The notes beneath the pieces were generated by a model that did no database searches, was not told the origin of the DNA, and worked only from the letters and a program-made list of their open reading frames with translations. Position numbers and translations under genes: made by a program. Of a DNA stretch of 64,000 nt, positions 1 through 7,567 are shown in pieces (positions within the stretch are counted from its first letter, which is position 1; each line of letters begins with the position of its first letter). The stretch is from the NCBI GenBank assembly GCA_052148155.1, contig JBKQIY010000019.1, positions 62,001 through 126,000 on the forward strand. Direction: 5' to 3'. Source of the DNA: JBBQER01 sp052148155. Its GTDB lineage: Bacteria; Actinomycetota; Acidimicrobiia; IMCC26256; PALSA-610.

Positions 1-1284
1 GCGCTGGGGACGGATACGGCCGGGTCGGGGCGGGTGCCGGCGGCCTTCACGGGCACGGTCGGGCTCAAGCCCACCCGAGGGTGGCTGAGCACCAAAGGTG
101 TCGTACCTGCGGTGCGGACACTCGACTGTGTGTCGATCTTCGCCCTGTCGGTCGAGGACGCGTGGGCGGTCGCGGTGCTCGCCGCGGCGTTCGACCCCGC
201 CGACCCCTTCAGCCGCCGCCGACCGGCCTGGCATCCCCTCCGGTCGCCCGGCCCCCGCGTCGGTGTCGGTCGCGGGATCGACCTGGCGTCCGTCCTCGAC
301 CTGCCGTCCGCCCTCGCCCAAGCCGCGGGGAGCGCCGTCATACAGGAGATCGAGGTCGCGCCCCTGCTGGAGGCCGGGCGCCTTCTCTACGGCGGGCCGG
401 CCGTCGCCGAGCGCTTCGCCGCCGTGGGCGACTTCCTGGCCGCTGACCCGCCCGGCGTCGATCCCACCGTCCGAGAGATCATCCTCGACGCCAACCGGTG
501 GACCGCGTCGGATGCCGCCGTCGCCGGTTACGAGCTCGCCCACCTCCGGCGCGTCGCCGAGGCGATATGGGAGGACATCGACGTGCTCGTCTTGCCGACC
601 GTCGCCCGTCACCCCACCCTCGCCGAAGTGGCGGCCGATCCCGTCGGCGTCAACGCCGAACTGGGGACCTACACCACATTCGCCAACCTGCTCGACCTGT
701 GCGCGGTCGCGGTGCCGACCGGCCTTCGAAGCGGGTTGCCGCAAGGTGTGTGCGTCCTGGCGCCGGCGTGGGCAGACGCCCTTGCCGGGGCGGTCGCGTC
801 GCAGATCCACCTGGCGACTGGGGGCCTCCGGGGAGTCGTCGGCCGTCCGGTCGCCGACACTGGCTGGGCACCGCCCAGGACCAGTGGAGGCATCGACCTG
901 GCCGTGGTCGGTGCGCACCTGGCAGGCCAGCCGCTGCACCATCAGCTCACGGAGCTCGGCGCCGTGTTCGTCGCCGCCACCACGACAACGTCCGACTACC
1001 GCCTTTACGCCCTGCCCGACACCGTCCCCGCCAAACCTGGCCTGGTCAGAGTCGCCGCGGGCACGGGCCGGGCCATCGAGGTCGAGGTCTACCGTCTCGA
1101 CGCAGCCGGCTTTGGTCGGTTCGTGGCCGAGGTGGCGCCCCCGTTGTGCATCGGCACCGTCCGCCTCCCGTCCGGTCCGGTCGCCGGCTTCTTGTGCGAG
1201 CCGCTCGCGGTGGAGGGCGCGATCGACATCAGCGAGTACGGGGCCTGGCGCGCCTACCGCTCGGTTCGCCCCGCACACCCCTGA
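1..1284 (+). CDS. atzF: Allophanate hydrolase, 5' end cut by window edge
   Basis: Hydrolyses allophanate to CO2 and ammonia, the last step of urea- or guanidine-carboxylase pathways. The frame is open from base 1. The first codons read ALGTDTAGSGRVPAAF, the amidase-signature segment holding the nucleophile Ser (bases 25-27), so the Lys and cis-Ser parts of the triad lie before the window. After the amidase domain, from about base 890 (GGIDLAVVGAHLAGQPLHHQ), comes the small C-terminal domain that distinguishes allophanate hydrolases from other amidases. The gene runs convergently towards the two DUF1989 genes and stops next to a carboxylase remnant. In related loci all these genes usually point the same way, so the order here looks rearranged. 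The family call is firm; the true start is unseen. Confidence 0.9.
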   Translation, partial: ALGTDTAGSGRVPAAFTGTVGLKPTRGWLSTKGVVPAVRTLDCVSIFALSVEDAWAVAVLAAAFDPADPFSRRRPAWHPLRSPGPRVGVGRGIDLASVLDLPSALAQAAGSAVIQEIEVAPLLEAGRLLYGGPAVAERFAAVGDFLAADPPGVDPTVREIILDANRWTASDAAVAGYELAHLRRVAEAIWEDIDVLVLPTVARHPTLAEVAADPVGVNAELGTYTTFANLLDLCAVAVPTGLRSGLPQGVCVLAPAWADALAGAVASQIHLATGGLRGVVGRPVADTGWAPPRTSGGIDLAVVGAHLAGQPLHHQLTELGAVFVAATTTTSDYRLYALPDTVPAKPGLVRVAAGTGRAIEVEVYRLDAAGFGRFVAEVAPPLCIGTVRLPSGPVAGFLCEPLAVEGAIDISEYGAWRAYRSVRPAHP

Positions 1285-1703
1285 CTGCCGTCATTTCCTC
1301 GGGGGAGCGCCGCGAACCTCCTGGCCGTCGCCTCGACCAGATTGCGGACGTGGCGGCGCGTCGCGCATCGTCGAGTGCTGATGCTGGCGTTCCCTGCAGG
1401 AGCGGTGAGCCAACCTTGTCGGCGAGACCCGGGCAGTGTCCTTGGCGCCGAAGATACGCAGCTGTTGCGGCGCCGAGCCGATGAACGTTGGTCCGGCGGC
1501 CTCGACCTGTTCTGCGAACTCGTGGCGCTCGGCAAGGCCTCCGAAGCCCGGGTGGCTTGCGCGCCGCGCTCAAGCGCGGCGGCGATGATGGCCTGCGCGT
1601 CGAGAGAGCTCGCGGCGGCTGGGTGACCGCCGGATGCGGCCCGTTTCATCGGCGAGTCGAGCAGGCCGCGTCTCCGTGTCGGCGTCCGAGTACACCGCTG
1701 GTC
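1285..1703 (-). pseudogene. Remnant of guanidine/urea carboxylase N-terminal region
   Basis: Read on the minus strand, four pieces in changing frames align in order with the biotin-carboxylase N-terminus of urea/guanidine carboxylases: VYSDADTETRPARLADE from 1695, SSLDAQAIIAAALERGAQA from 1610, HPGFGGLAERHEFAEQ from 1554 leading into FIGSAPQQLRIFGAKDTAR from 1486, and VGSPLLQGTPASALDDA from 1414. The first roughly 30 residues (the usual IANRGEIA segment) and everything after about residue 160 are missing. The remnant starts directly after the stop of the upstream DUF1989 gene, exactly where the carboxylase normally follows. At least three frame changes make it non-functional. Whether an intact copy exists elsewhere cannot be seen. 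Confidence 0.82.
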
Positions 1704-2309
1704 TCAGGGGCCGGTGACAACGACGCCGACCGGGGTTGGGTCGAATCCGTTGCAGGGATTGTTGATTTGCGGACAGTTGCTGATGAGCACCAGCACGTCG
1801 CGCTCGGCCCGGCATACGACACGTAGGCCAGGTGCCGAGATCCCGTCAACGATTCCCATGGTGCCGTCGGCTTCGACGGGCACGTTCATAAACCAGTTGA
1901 TGTTGCTCACGAGGTCGCGTTTTCCGAGGTCCCACTTCGCACCTTCGAACAGGAAGTTCTCGACGCACGCGTGTTGATGCTTCGTGTGAAACCCGTAGCG
2001 CAGCATGTTCGATTCTTGACTGCAGGCGCCGCCGATCGTGTCGTGTCGGCCGCACGTATCGTCGACGATCTCGAGCATGGGATTTCCTTCATTCGACCGA
2101 AGCACGGATCCGGTCTTGAGGAAGATGTTTCGTTGCGCCGCCATCGTTGTCTGCGCGCAATACCGTTCTGCGTGATTCCGCGCGTCGTAGAAAAGGCAAT
2201 CGACGGCCTGGTTTCCGGCGAGATCGGTAATCGTGATCGTTCCGCCCGCGGGGACGATGCCCGACCACGGCGCGCGTGGCGGAACGATGTCGTCGATGAG
2301 CCCGGTCAT
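1704..2309 (-). CDS. DUF1989 protein, urea-carboxylase-associated protein 2 / carboxyguanidine deiminase subunit
   Basis: A 201-residue DUF1989 protein, the smaller of the pair long annotated as urea carboxylase-associated proteins. Established work on this pair (CgiA/CgiB) shows that together they deiminate carboxyguanidine to allophanate, linking guanidine carboxylase to allophanate hydrolase. Visible family features are the early AGNQAVDCLFYDA segment, DDTCGRHDTIGGAC (Cys/His-rich, probable metal or substrate site) and NCPQINNPCNGFDPTP near the end. The ATG overlaps the stop of the larger partner by 4 bases (ATGA), so the two are translationally coupled. Use on carboxyguanidine is inferred from the partner gene and the neighbouring allophanate hydrolase. 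I do not assign which subunit letter applies. Confidence 0.85.
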   Translation of the reverse strand: MTGLIDDIVPPRAPWSGIVPAGGTITITDLAGNQAVDCLFYDARNHAERYCAQTTMAAQRNIFLKTGSVLRSNEGNPMLEIVDDTCGRHDTIGGACSQESNMLRYGFHTKHQHACVENFLFEGAKWDLGKRDLVSNINWFMNVPVEADGTMGIVDGISAPGLRVVCRAERDVLVLISNCPQINNPCNGFDPTPVGVVVTGP

Positions 2310-3184
2310 CTGTTCCTCATCCCCGCCGAGTCGTGTCCGAGGTTCCAGTCGTCGGTGTTCGCGTAGGCCCGCTGCGTCTCTGGTGTGGCATGGCGCAGCG
2401 GGTCATGGTGTCCCGTCGGGTCGCCGCGCCACGCGGTGAGGCGCAACGGTGTGCAGTTATATTGCTCGCGCGTGTCGAGCACGTGAGGAACGTTCGCGAC
2501 CGACACGATCGCGTTGAGCTCGAATCGAACCTCAACGAATGCGCCGGCGGTGGCCGGAACCGCGTCGAGGTGAAGGTTGCCGTCTGAATCGACGCGCACG
2601 CCCTTGAAGAATGCGAGGGTCGGGGGGAGATCACGCCGACCCAAACCAAATTTTGCGAGGGCCACGATGAGGCGATCGCGGGCGCTTGGGTATGGGCCCT
2701 CGACCCGCCCGTCGCCGTACTTGGTGTTGTGGTCCGCCTGATTCGGTGCACCGCAGATCGTGTCGTGCCGGCCAGTGCTGTCCTCGGTGACCGCGGCCAG
2801 CACGCGGCCGCGGTCGGACAGCAGAAGTGATCCTCGGCCGAGGTACATCTGCCACTGCACCTTGGTGGTGTCGGCGAGGTTCAGCCGTTCGCTCGGAAGG
2901 TCGGCGTGGTGTAGTGCGACGTGAGCGCAGGCGTCGCCGGCGAGGTCCGTGAAGCGCAGCACGCTGGCACGCGGCAGTTCGTGGATGGAGTACTTGCCGG
3001 CGTCGAGGACCTCGTCCCAGAGCACGTCGTCAGGAGCGACGCCGGTTGGGAGGTTTGGCGCGGCGGACGCGGGCAACGTCGGCATGCCGAGCACTTTGGT
3101 TTCGGCCTGCGAGCGGGCATGGTCGCGAGCGCCGTGGGTCGTTGCCGTCATGTGGGGGATTGGGTCGGGTCGGCCGGATACCAT
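2306..3184 (-). CDS. DUF1989 protein, urea-carboxylase-associated protein 1 / carboxyguanidine deiminase subunit
   Basis: The larger DUF1989 partner, about 290 residues. The diagnostic motif TGRHDTICGAPNQADHNTKYG sits mid-protein and matches the DDTCGRHDTIGGAC motif of the partner. The protein should form the carboxyguanidine deiminase with the downstream gene (overlap ATGA at 2306-2309). The start is uncertain: in-frame ATGs lie at 3193, 3184 and 3151. I chose 3184 because a weak GGTG lies just before it, but 3151 would leave more room for a promoter. A 12-base palindrome at 3200-3211 and a divergent TetR gene suggest control by that regulator. I found no guanidine-I riboswitch in the short upstream gap. 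Confidence 0.83.
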   Translation of the reverse strand: MVSGRPDPIPHMTATTHGARDHARSQAETKVLGMPTLPASAAPNLPTGVAPDDVLWDEVLDAGKYSIHELPRASVLRFTDLAGDACAHVALHHADLPSERLNLADTTKVQWQMYLGRGSLLLSDRGRVLAAVTEDSTGRHDTICGAPNQADHNTKYGDGRVEGPYPSARDRLIVALAKFGLGRRDLPPTLAFFKGVRVDSDGNLHLDAVPATAGAFVEVRFELNAIVSVANVPHVLDTREQYNCTPLRLTAWRGDPTGHHDPLRHATPETQRAYANTDDWNLGHDSAGMRNR

Positions 3185-3199
3185 GGTCACCATTATCTA

Positions 3200-3211
3200 T
3201 CGATCGATCGA
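3200..3211. promoter_or_regulatory. Palindrome, probable TetR operator
   Basis: TCGATCGATCGA is a perfect 12-base palindrome inside an AT-richer stretch (TATCTATCGATCG...). It lies between the divergent DUF1989 gene and the TetR gene, where a TetR dimer would be expected to control both. Binding is inference from position and symmetry. Confidence 0.45.
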
Positions 3212-3238
3212 AAAGTCCAAGTCGGGTCGGTATCCAAG

Positions 3239-3904
3239 GTGAAGGGCCGACCGGGACGGCCGCGCGCTTCGAACGGCGAGCCGCCGGTCGACACGCGCGA
3301 AGCGATACTCGATATCGCGGCGGAGCTCTTCGCCAACAACGGTTACGCGGCGACCGGCACCCGTGAGATCGCGACGATGGTCGGCCTGCGGCAGGCATCG
3401 CTGTTCCATTACTTCGCCCGGAAAGAGGACCTCTTCGCCGAGTTGCTGGATCGGACCGTGTCGCCGGCTTTGAGTGCGACGGCGTGGCTGATGCATCACC
3501 CGGGTCGCCCCGAGATTCGCCTGTACGCGCTGGCGCATCATGACGTCACGAACCTGTGCGGCAGCCGTCACAATCTTGCGGCACTGCAGCTGCTGCCCGA
3601 AGCACGGGACGTTCGCTTCGCGAAGTTTTGGGCGAAGCGTGCGCGGTTGCGGGGTCGATACCGTTCTTTGATCAGGGACGCCGATCAGGCCGGACGGGTC
3701 ATCGACCGGCCTCTCGAGATGGCCACCGATCTCGTGTTCGGGGCGGTCGAGGCCACGATGACCTGGTCGGCGCGATCACGCCGCGCCTCGACTGCGCGCA
3801 CAGCCGATGCGGTTGCGTCCGCTGCGGTGCGAGGTGTACTAGTCCGGCCCCCCAGCCCCGAGCGACTGCGGGCGGCGGCGAATCGCCTCAGAAACGAGGC
3901 GTGA
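3239..3904 (+). CDS. TetR-family transcriptional regulator
   Basis: About 221 residues starting at GTG 3239, the first start before the basic segment KGRPGRPR. The helix-turn-helix follows at about residues 20-65: ILDIAAELFANNGYAATGTREIA then VGLRQASLFHYFARKEDLF, the standard TetR pattern of a tyrosine-containing recognition helix and lysine/glutamate cap. The rest is the all-helical ligand and dimer domain, ending in a DLVFGAVEATMTW helix. It is divergent from the carboxyguanidine deiminase pair with a palindrome between them, so a role in regulating that pair is the simplest reading. Its effector is unknown. The longer open frame upstream of 3239 runs through the opposite gene and is not credible as coding. 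Confidence 0.85.
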   Translation: MKGRPGRPRASNGEPPVDTREAILDIAAELFANNGYAATGTREIATMVGLRQASLFHYFARKEDLFAELLDRTVSPALSATAWLMHHPGRPEIRLYALAHHDVTNLCGSRHNLAALQLLPEARDVRFAKFWAKRARLRGRYRSLIRDADQAGRVIDRPLEMATDLVFGAVEATMTWSARSRRASTARTADAVASAAVRGVLVRPPSPERLRAAANRLRNEA

Positions 3905-3907
3905 AAT

Positions 3908-4798
3908 TCAGGCCGGCTTGTCGCCGCGCAAGGTGACCCGCTGGATGACGCGGTGTTCGCCCGCGAAGTCGCCGACGACGCTGTGCTGGGTCACGCGGTT
4001 GTCCCAGAAACCGAGGTCGCCGGTCTGCCAGTGGTAGCGAACGGTGAATTGAGGTTTCACCGAGTGGTCGTACAGAAAGCGCAAGAGCATGTCGCTCTCG
4101 GCCCGGGCCAGTCCTTTGATGTGCGATGTGAAACCTGGATTGACGAACAGGCTCTTGTGCCCCGTCTCGGGATGGGTGCGGATCACGGGGTGCTCAACGG
4201 GTTCCAGCGCCTGGTATTGCTTGCCCTCCCAGTCTCCGCCGCCGTCGTTGCGCTTCGCCAGCACCTTGCCGAAGGCCCGACTCCCGTCATGGACCGCGAT
4301 AAGGCGGTCGAGGAACTGGCGTAGCGTGTCGCTCAGCCCCTCGTATGCGGCGCGCTGATCGGAGAACATCGTGTCGCCGCCCGCGGCAGGGATCACCACC
4401 GCGTTGAGGATCGAGCCGAGGGGTGGGCTCTCGACGAAGGTGACGTCAGTGTGCCACGACAGGCCGTCGTAGCGGTCGACAACGTCGCCGTAGCTGTCTT
4501 TGACCTTCGCCGCCTTCGTATAGTCGATTTCGAAGATTTCGGGGTATCCGTCGATGCCGGGGATGACCGGGTGCGCAGGTGTCAAGGTCCCGAAGTAGCG
4601 GGCGAACGCCACGTGCTCGGCGGGCCCCAAATGCTGGCCGGGAAAGAAGATGACCTTGTGCTGCAGCAGCGCGGCCCGGAGTTCGCCAATGACATCGTCG
4701 GAGAGCGGTCGCTTGAGATCGACCCCGCGAATCTCGGCTCCGATCGTGGCGGAAAGCCGGGTGATCTGCAAATCGACGACGGCAGAGGTGAACGCCAT
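3908..4798 (-). CDS. TauD/TfdA-family Fe(II)/2-oxoglutarate dioxygenase
   Basis: 296 residues, full length for the taurine/2,4-D dioxygenase family. The iron-binding triad is visible: WHTDVTF (His and Asp of the HxD motif) and WDNRVTQHSVVGD (distal His), followed by RVIQRVTLRGD with the Arg that binds 2-oxoglutarate. The enzyme should couple oxidation of 2-oxoglutarate to hydroxylation of a substrate, often cleaving C-S, C-O or C-N bonds. The substrate cannot be told from sequence. It lies 12 bases after an IclR-type regulator on the same strand, probably one transcript, and converges with the TetR gene. AAGGATTCCTT before the ATG supplies the ribosome-binding site. Confidence 0.88.
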   Translation of the reverse strand: MAFTSAVVDLQITRLSATIGAEIRGVDLKRPLSDDVIGELRAALLQHKVIFFPGQHLGPAEHVAFARYFGTLTPAHPVIPGIDGYPEIFEIDYTKAAKVKDSYGDVVDRYDGLSWHTDVTFVESPPLGSILNAVVIPAAGGDTMFSDQRAAYEGLSDTLRQFLDRLIAVHDGSRAFGKVLAKRNDGGGDWEGKQYQALEPVEHPVIRTHPETGHKSLFVNPGFTSHIKGLARAESDMLLRFLYDHSVKPQFTVRYHWQTGDLGFWDNRVTQHSVVGDFAGEHRVIQRVTLRGDKPA

Positions 4799-4810
4799 AA
4801 GGAATCCTTA

Positions 4811-5599
4811 CTATGAATGCGACGCCGGTTCAACGCGTTCGTCATAGCCTGGCAGCGGACAGCCCGACGCCAGGCACTCCGCCACGTGCTGCGCCGTTCG
4901 CTGAACGAGTCGCGTCAACGCTGGTTCGTCGGGCCTGAGACGCGCGGCTGGCCCCTGCACTCCAATGGCTGCGACGACCCCGCGACCGAGAACGATCACG
5001 GGCGCCGCGACGCCGACGACTCCTTCGTACCGCTCCTCGCGGTTCACCGCCCAACCCTGCGCGCGGGCGACTCGCAACTCGGCGATGAGCTCCGATTGGG
5101 ACGTGATCGTGCGATTCGTAAAGGCGTCGAGACGCCCGAGATCTGTCACCGCGATCTCAGGCTCCTGATCTGCGAACGCGAGCAGCGCCTTGCCCATCGC
5201 CGAGGCGTGCAACGGAAGGTGGCTGCCCACGCCATGTTCGACACGGAGCCGCTGCGGCGAGGGCGCCAACAGCAAGACGAGCGCATCGGTGCCGCACCGT
5301 ACGGCGAGGCTCGAGGACTCTCCTGTCCGCGCGGTCAGCTGTTGGAGTACGGCCTCGGCGCCGTCGAGGCCCGTGGCCTGTTCCGTGCGGCGCCCGAGCA
5401 CCATGACCACCCGGCCGAGTCGATACGTGCCGTCGCCGCCCCGATCGAGGAAACCTTCCTGACACAACGTCGCGAGAGCTTGTTCGACGTCGCCACGGTC
5501 GAGCCGAGTTTGCCTCGCGATCTCCGCGAGTCGGAGCTCGGCCGGCCCTTCCTCGAAGCACCGCAGGACAGTGAGCACATGCCGGGATTCTGTGTGCAC
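4811..5599 (-). CDS. IclR-family transcriptional regulator
   Basis: 262 residues. An N-terminal winged helix (VLTVLRCFEEGPAELRLAE, then RLDRGDVEQALATL and a GTYRLG wing) is followed by the IclR effector domain (GSHLPLHASAMGKALLAF, GWAVNREERYEGVVGVAAPV). Start is GTG at 5599 with AAGGGG about 6 bases upstream. It precedes the dioxygenase gene by 12 bases and probably controls its own transcript through the inverted repeats at 5618-5635. The effector is unknown but may be the dioxygenase substrate or product. Confidence 0.87.
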   Translation of the reverse strand: MHTESRHVLTVLRCFEEGPAELRLAEIARQTRLDRGDVEQALATLCQEGFLDRGGDGTYRLGRVVMVLGRRTEQATGLDGAEAVLQQLTARTGESSSLAVRCGTDALVLLLAPSPQRLRVEHGVGSHLPLHASAMGKALLAFADQEPEIAVTDLGRLDAFTNRTITSQSELIAELRVARAQGWAVNREERYEGVVGVAAPVIVLGRGVVAAIGVQGPAARLRPDEPALTRLVQRTAQHVAECLASGCPLPGYDERVEPASHS

Positions 5600-5912
5600 G
5601 GCACCCCTTGGACCGAAAGTCTTAGTAGACTAAGTCGATTGATATCATCGAGGTTAGCTCACCGCGCGGGCGAGCGGTGCCGTTCGAGCAAACCTCGCAC
5701 GTACGCCGCATGCAGCAACGCGAACGTGTCCTTCTGAGTAGTCAGGCCGTGGCGGGGCGGACGCATGTACCTTGCTCCGCACGCCGCGGCAAAGCCAGTA
5801 TCCGGTCACCGAGAAGCCGCGTTCGTGGCTCCGGTCGCCAACGTCATCGACGAGCCGACGCGCGCGGCTGAGTTCTCGTCGGCCTGGAACGGTGCCAGAT
5901 CGAGCGGAAGGA
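5600..5912. other. Intergenic, no supported gene
   Basis: Apart from the probable IclR operator at 5618-5635, I could not support any gene here. Short open frames exist on both strands but none starts well or resembles a family I know. Given decayed genes elsewhere in the window it may hold another remnant, for example the minus-strand stretch around 5690-5770, but I cannot name it. Confidence 0.4.
5618..5635. promoter_or_regulatory. Overlapping inverted repeats, probable IclR operator
   Basis: AGTCTTAGTAGACTAAGT contains two overlapping dyads: AGTCT/AGACT around TAGT, and CTTAG/CTAAG around TAGA. It sits 19 bases upstream of the IclR GTG start and is the obvious AT-richer symmetric site in this leader, consistent with autoregulation. 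Confidence 0.45.
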
Positions 5913-6605
5913 TCATGTTTCGTCGCACCCGTTCCCGTCTCCTGGCCGTACTTCAACTGTTGAGCGCGGGTCCGAGTCGGTCTCAAGGATTGCGGTGCCG
6001 AAGAAAGTCTCGTGCATCTCGATCGCGAGCACCGCCCGCTGTGTGGCATTCGTTGAAGTCGCGCCGTCGGGCAACGTACAAGGGTTCTCATCGATGAACT
6101 TTGCGGCCGCTTGGACCGCGTCGCGTTGATCGCGGTCGACCTGGGTGGGAAAGTCGAATCGCCAGCGCCGCGTTCGCTCACGAATCAGGGTCTTGTCGTC
6201 GTCGTCGAGCTCGATCCCGCACGCAGCGTAAATTCGACAGTCGTACGTGCGGCACGTGCGGGGACGATGCTCATAGATCGAGCACCGATTGTCGATCAGC
6301 ATCGGGCAATGCCCGCGCTCGTCGTATCCGAGAAGCACGTGGCCAGGTGGCAGGTACGGCGCCGCGAATAACAGTTCACCGGGAATGCATGAGAGCGTGT
6401 CAGTCTCGTCGGGCGCGATGTGAATGAATTGCGATGACGTGCAGCAGGCGGTGCAGCCGTCACACGGCACGTCGGCGCTTCGATCACCGCGGATTGCTCC
6501 TTGTATCTCGACCATCCATGACGAGAAGTCGCCAGCGGCCAGATCGCGGTCTTCGCTCACGCGGACATCGTGCCACACGACAATTCGCTGGTGTGATCGT
6601 TTCAT
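5913..6605 (-). CDS. YkgJ-family (CxxCxxCC) metal-binding protein
   Basis: About 230 residues. The cysteine cluster CDGCTACC near residue 48, then CPMLIDNRCSIYEHRPRTCRTYDC, is the pattern of the YkgJ/UPF0153 zinc/iron-chelating family. The family role is unclear; some members are linked to modification of nearby proteins. Start taken at ATG 6605; the ATG 30 codons later would still keep the whole motif. It has no obvious operon partner. The C-terminal third lacks recognisable motifs. Confidence 0.8.
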   Translation of the reverse strand: MKRSHQRIVVWHDVRVSEDRDLAAGDFSSWMVEIQGAIRGDRSADVPCDGCTACCTSSQFIHIAPDETDTLSCIPGELLFAAPYLPPGHVLLGYDERGHCPMLIDNRCSIYEHRPRTCRTYDCRIYAACGIELDDDDKTLIRERTRRWRFDFPTQVDRDQRDAVQAAAKFIDENPCTLPDGATSTNATQRAVLAIEMHETFFGTAILETDSDPRSTVEVRPGDGNGCDET

Positions 6606-7567
6606 GAGCTATCCACAGCTGGATGAAGCGCCGACCTCGCGAGGGAGCTTCAGCTCCTCGAGCTCGGGCGACGTCTCTTGCCTCGAGTATGAGGTTGTTG
6701 GACTTCGCGATCTCGACGCGAACCGTGCGGCAGACGGCGCTCGCGAGACGGCCTGGCGGCTCAACAGTCGGCGGGCGCGGGGTGCTCGAGAACTCACGGG
6801 CGTCCATGTGGCCGATCGTTCGCACCATCGGCGCGGCGACCACGCTGTGCCTTCGAGCACGCGTGCGACGACCCTGGGCTGGATCGGCCCGGAACATCGA
6901 GTTGGTATCGCCTCCCCGGTTGCACGGCACGCCGCCGCCATCGCGCGCGGCGCGGGCAACGTCGCGTTGGGCGTCGAAGGACACCACCGAGTCTCACGAA
7001 CTGCGCAGCGCGGCGGCCTCGCGTTCGCGACACCGACCGTCGTGTTTCGATCGGCGATCGCCCTACGCTACGAATCATCGCGTCGTGATCAGGAAGGTTG
7101 CTATGGCCGAGTGGGACCTCAGCTGTTACACGTGCGGACCACTCCTGACGAACGGTTCGCGAGCAATGCGTGGGGAGCCCCGGGCTGGCATCGGTCCGCT
7201 GGCGATCATCGAGGGGCTCCGCGCCGATACTTGGAACGGGCTCATCGCGCCGCGCTCGTCGGGCAGGTGCGCGGGTCGTCGAGTTCGTCGACGACACGGT
7301 TCACTCCTGAGACATCCACGCCAGCGAGAGCACCTCCCGCGCGATGCATGAGGACGCCCCAGATTCCTTCGTGGCGATCTGTTCTATCGGGTGGCACTCC
7401 GCGGACTGCGCGAACGTCGAGGCGTGCTCGCCGTCGCCGGTTCCCATCCAGTCAGCTCCGTGCCTCCCGAGATGGTCTGCAGCAATGGCGGAACCCCACG
7501 GTGAGGCCGGCGCATCCAATCGTGACTGCAATGTCCTTCGGTCCCTGACATCCGTGACGCGGAGCTG
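6606..7567. other. Long gap, one weak small ORF, otherwise no supported gene
   Basis: Nearly 1 kb between the YkgJ gene and the DNA ligase. Open frames on both strands are long only because of high GC content and show arginine/serine-rich shadow composition. The only segment with a proper ribosome-binding site is the small frame at 7103. The stretch 7336-7490 on the plus strand (FLRGDLFYRVALRGLRERR) also looks protein-like but lacks a start. Decayed coding sequence is likely, but I cannot identify the family. Confidence 0.4.
7103..7351 (+). CDS. Possible small protein, perhaps frameshifted
   Basis: ATG at 7103 is preceded by AGGAAGG with a 5-base spacer, the best initiation signal in this gap. 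The first ~50 residues (MAEWDLSCYTCG, then GIGPLAIIEGLRADTWNGL) look like real protein; the rest turns arginine-rich. A shift near 7250-7270 into another frame gives GARVVEFVDDTVHS and a stop at about 7309, a more natural ending. So this may be a small gene with one frameshift. No family recognised. Confidence 0.3.
   Translation: MAEWDLSCYTCGPLLTNGSRAMRGEPRAGIGPLAIIEGLRADTWNGLIAPRSSGRCAGRRVRRRHGSLLRHPRQREHLPRDA

Noticed and set aside
1254..1649. 131-codon minus-strand ORF as an intact gene
   Set aside because: Only part of it matches carboxylase; the matching continues in other frames, so it is a piece of a pseudogene.
3152..3238. Guanidine-I riboswitch before the DUF1989 genes
   Set aside because: The gap is too short and lacks the conserved core; a TetR-type palindrome occupies it instead.
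6424..7548. Long plus-strand open frame over the YkgJ gene and the gap
   Set aside because: It overlaps a clear gene on the other strand, has shadow-like Arg/Ser-rich composition and no family resemblance.
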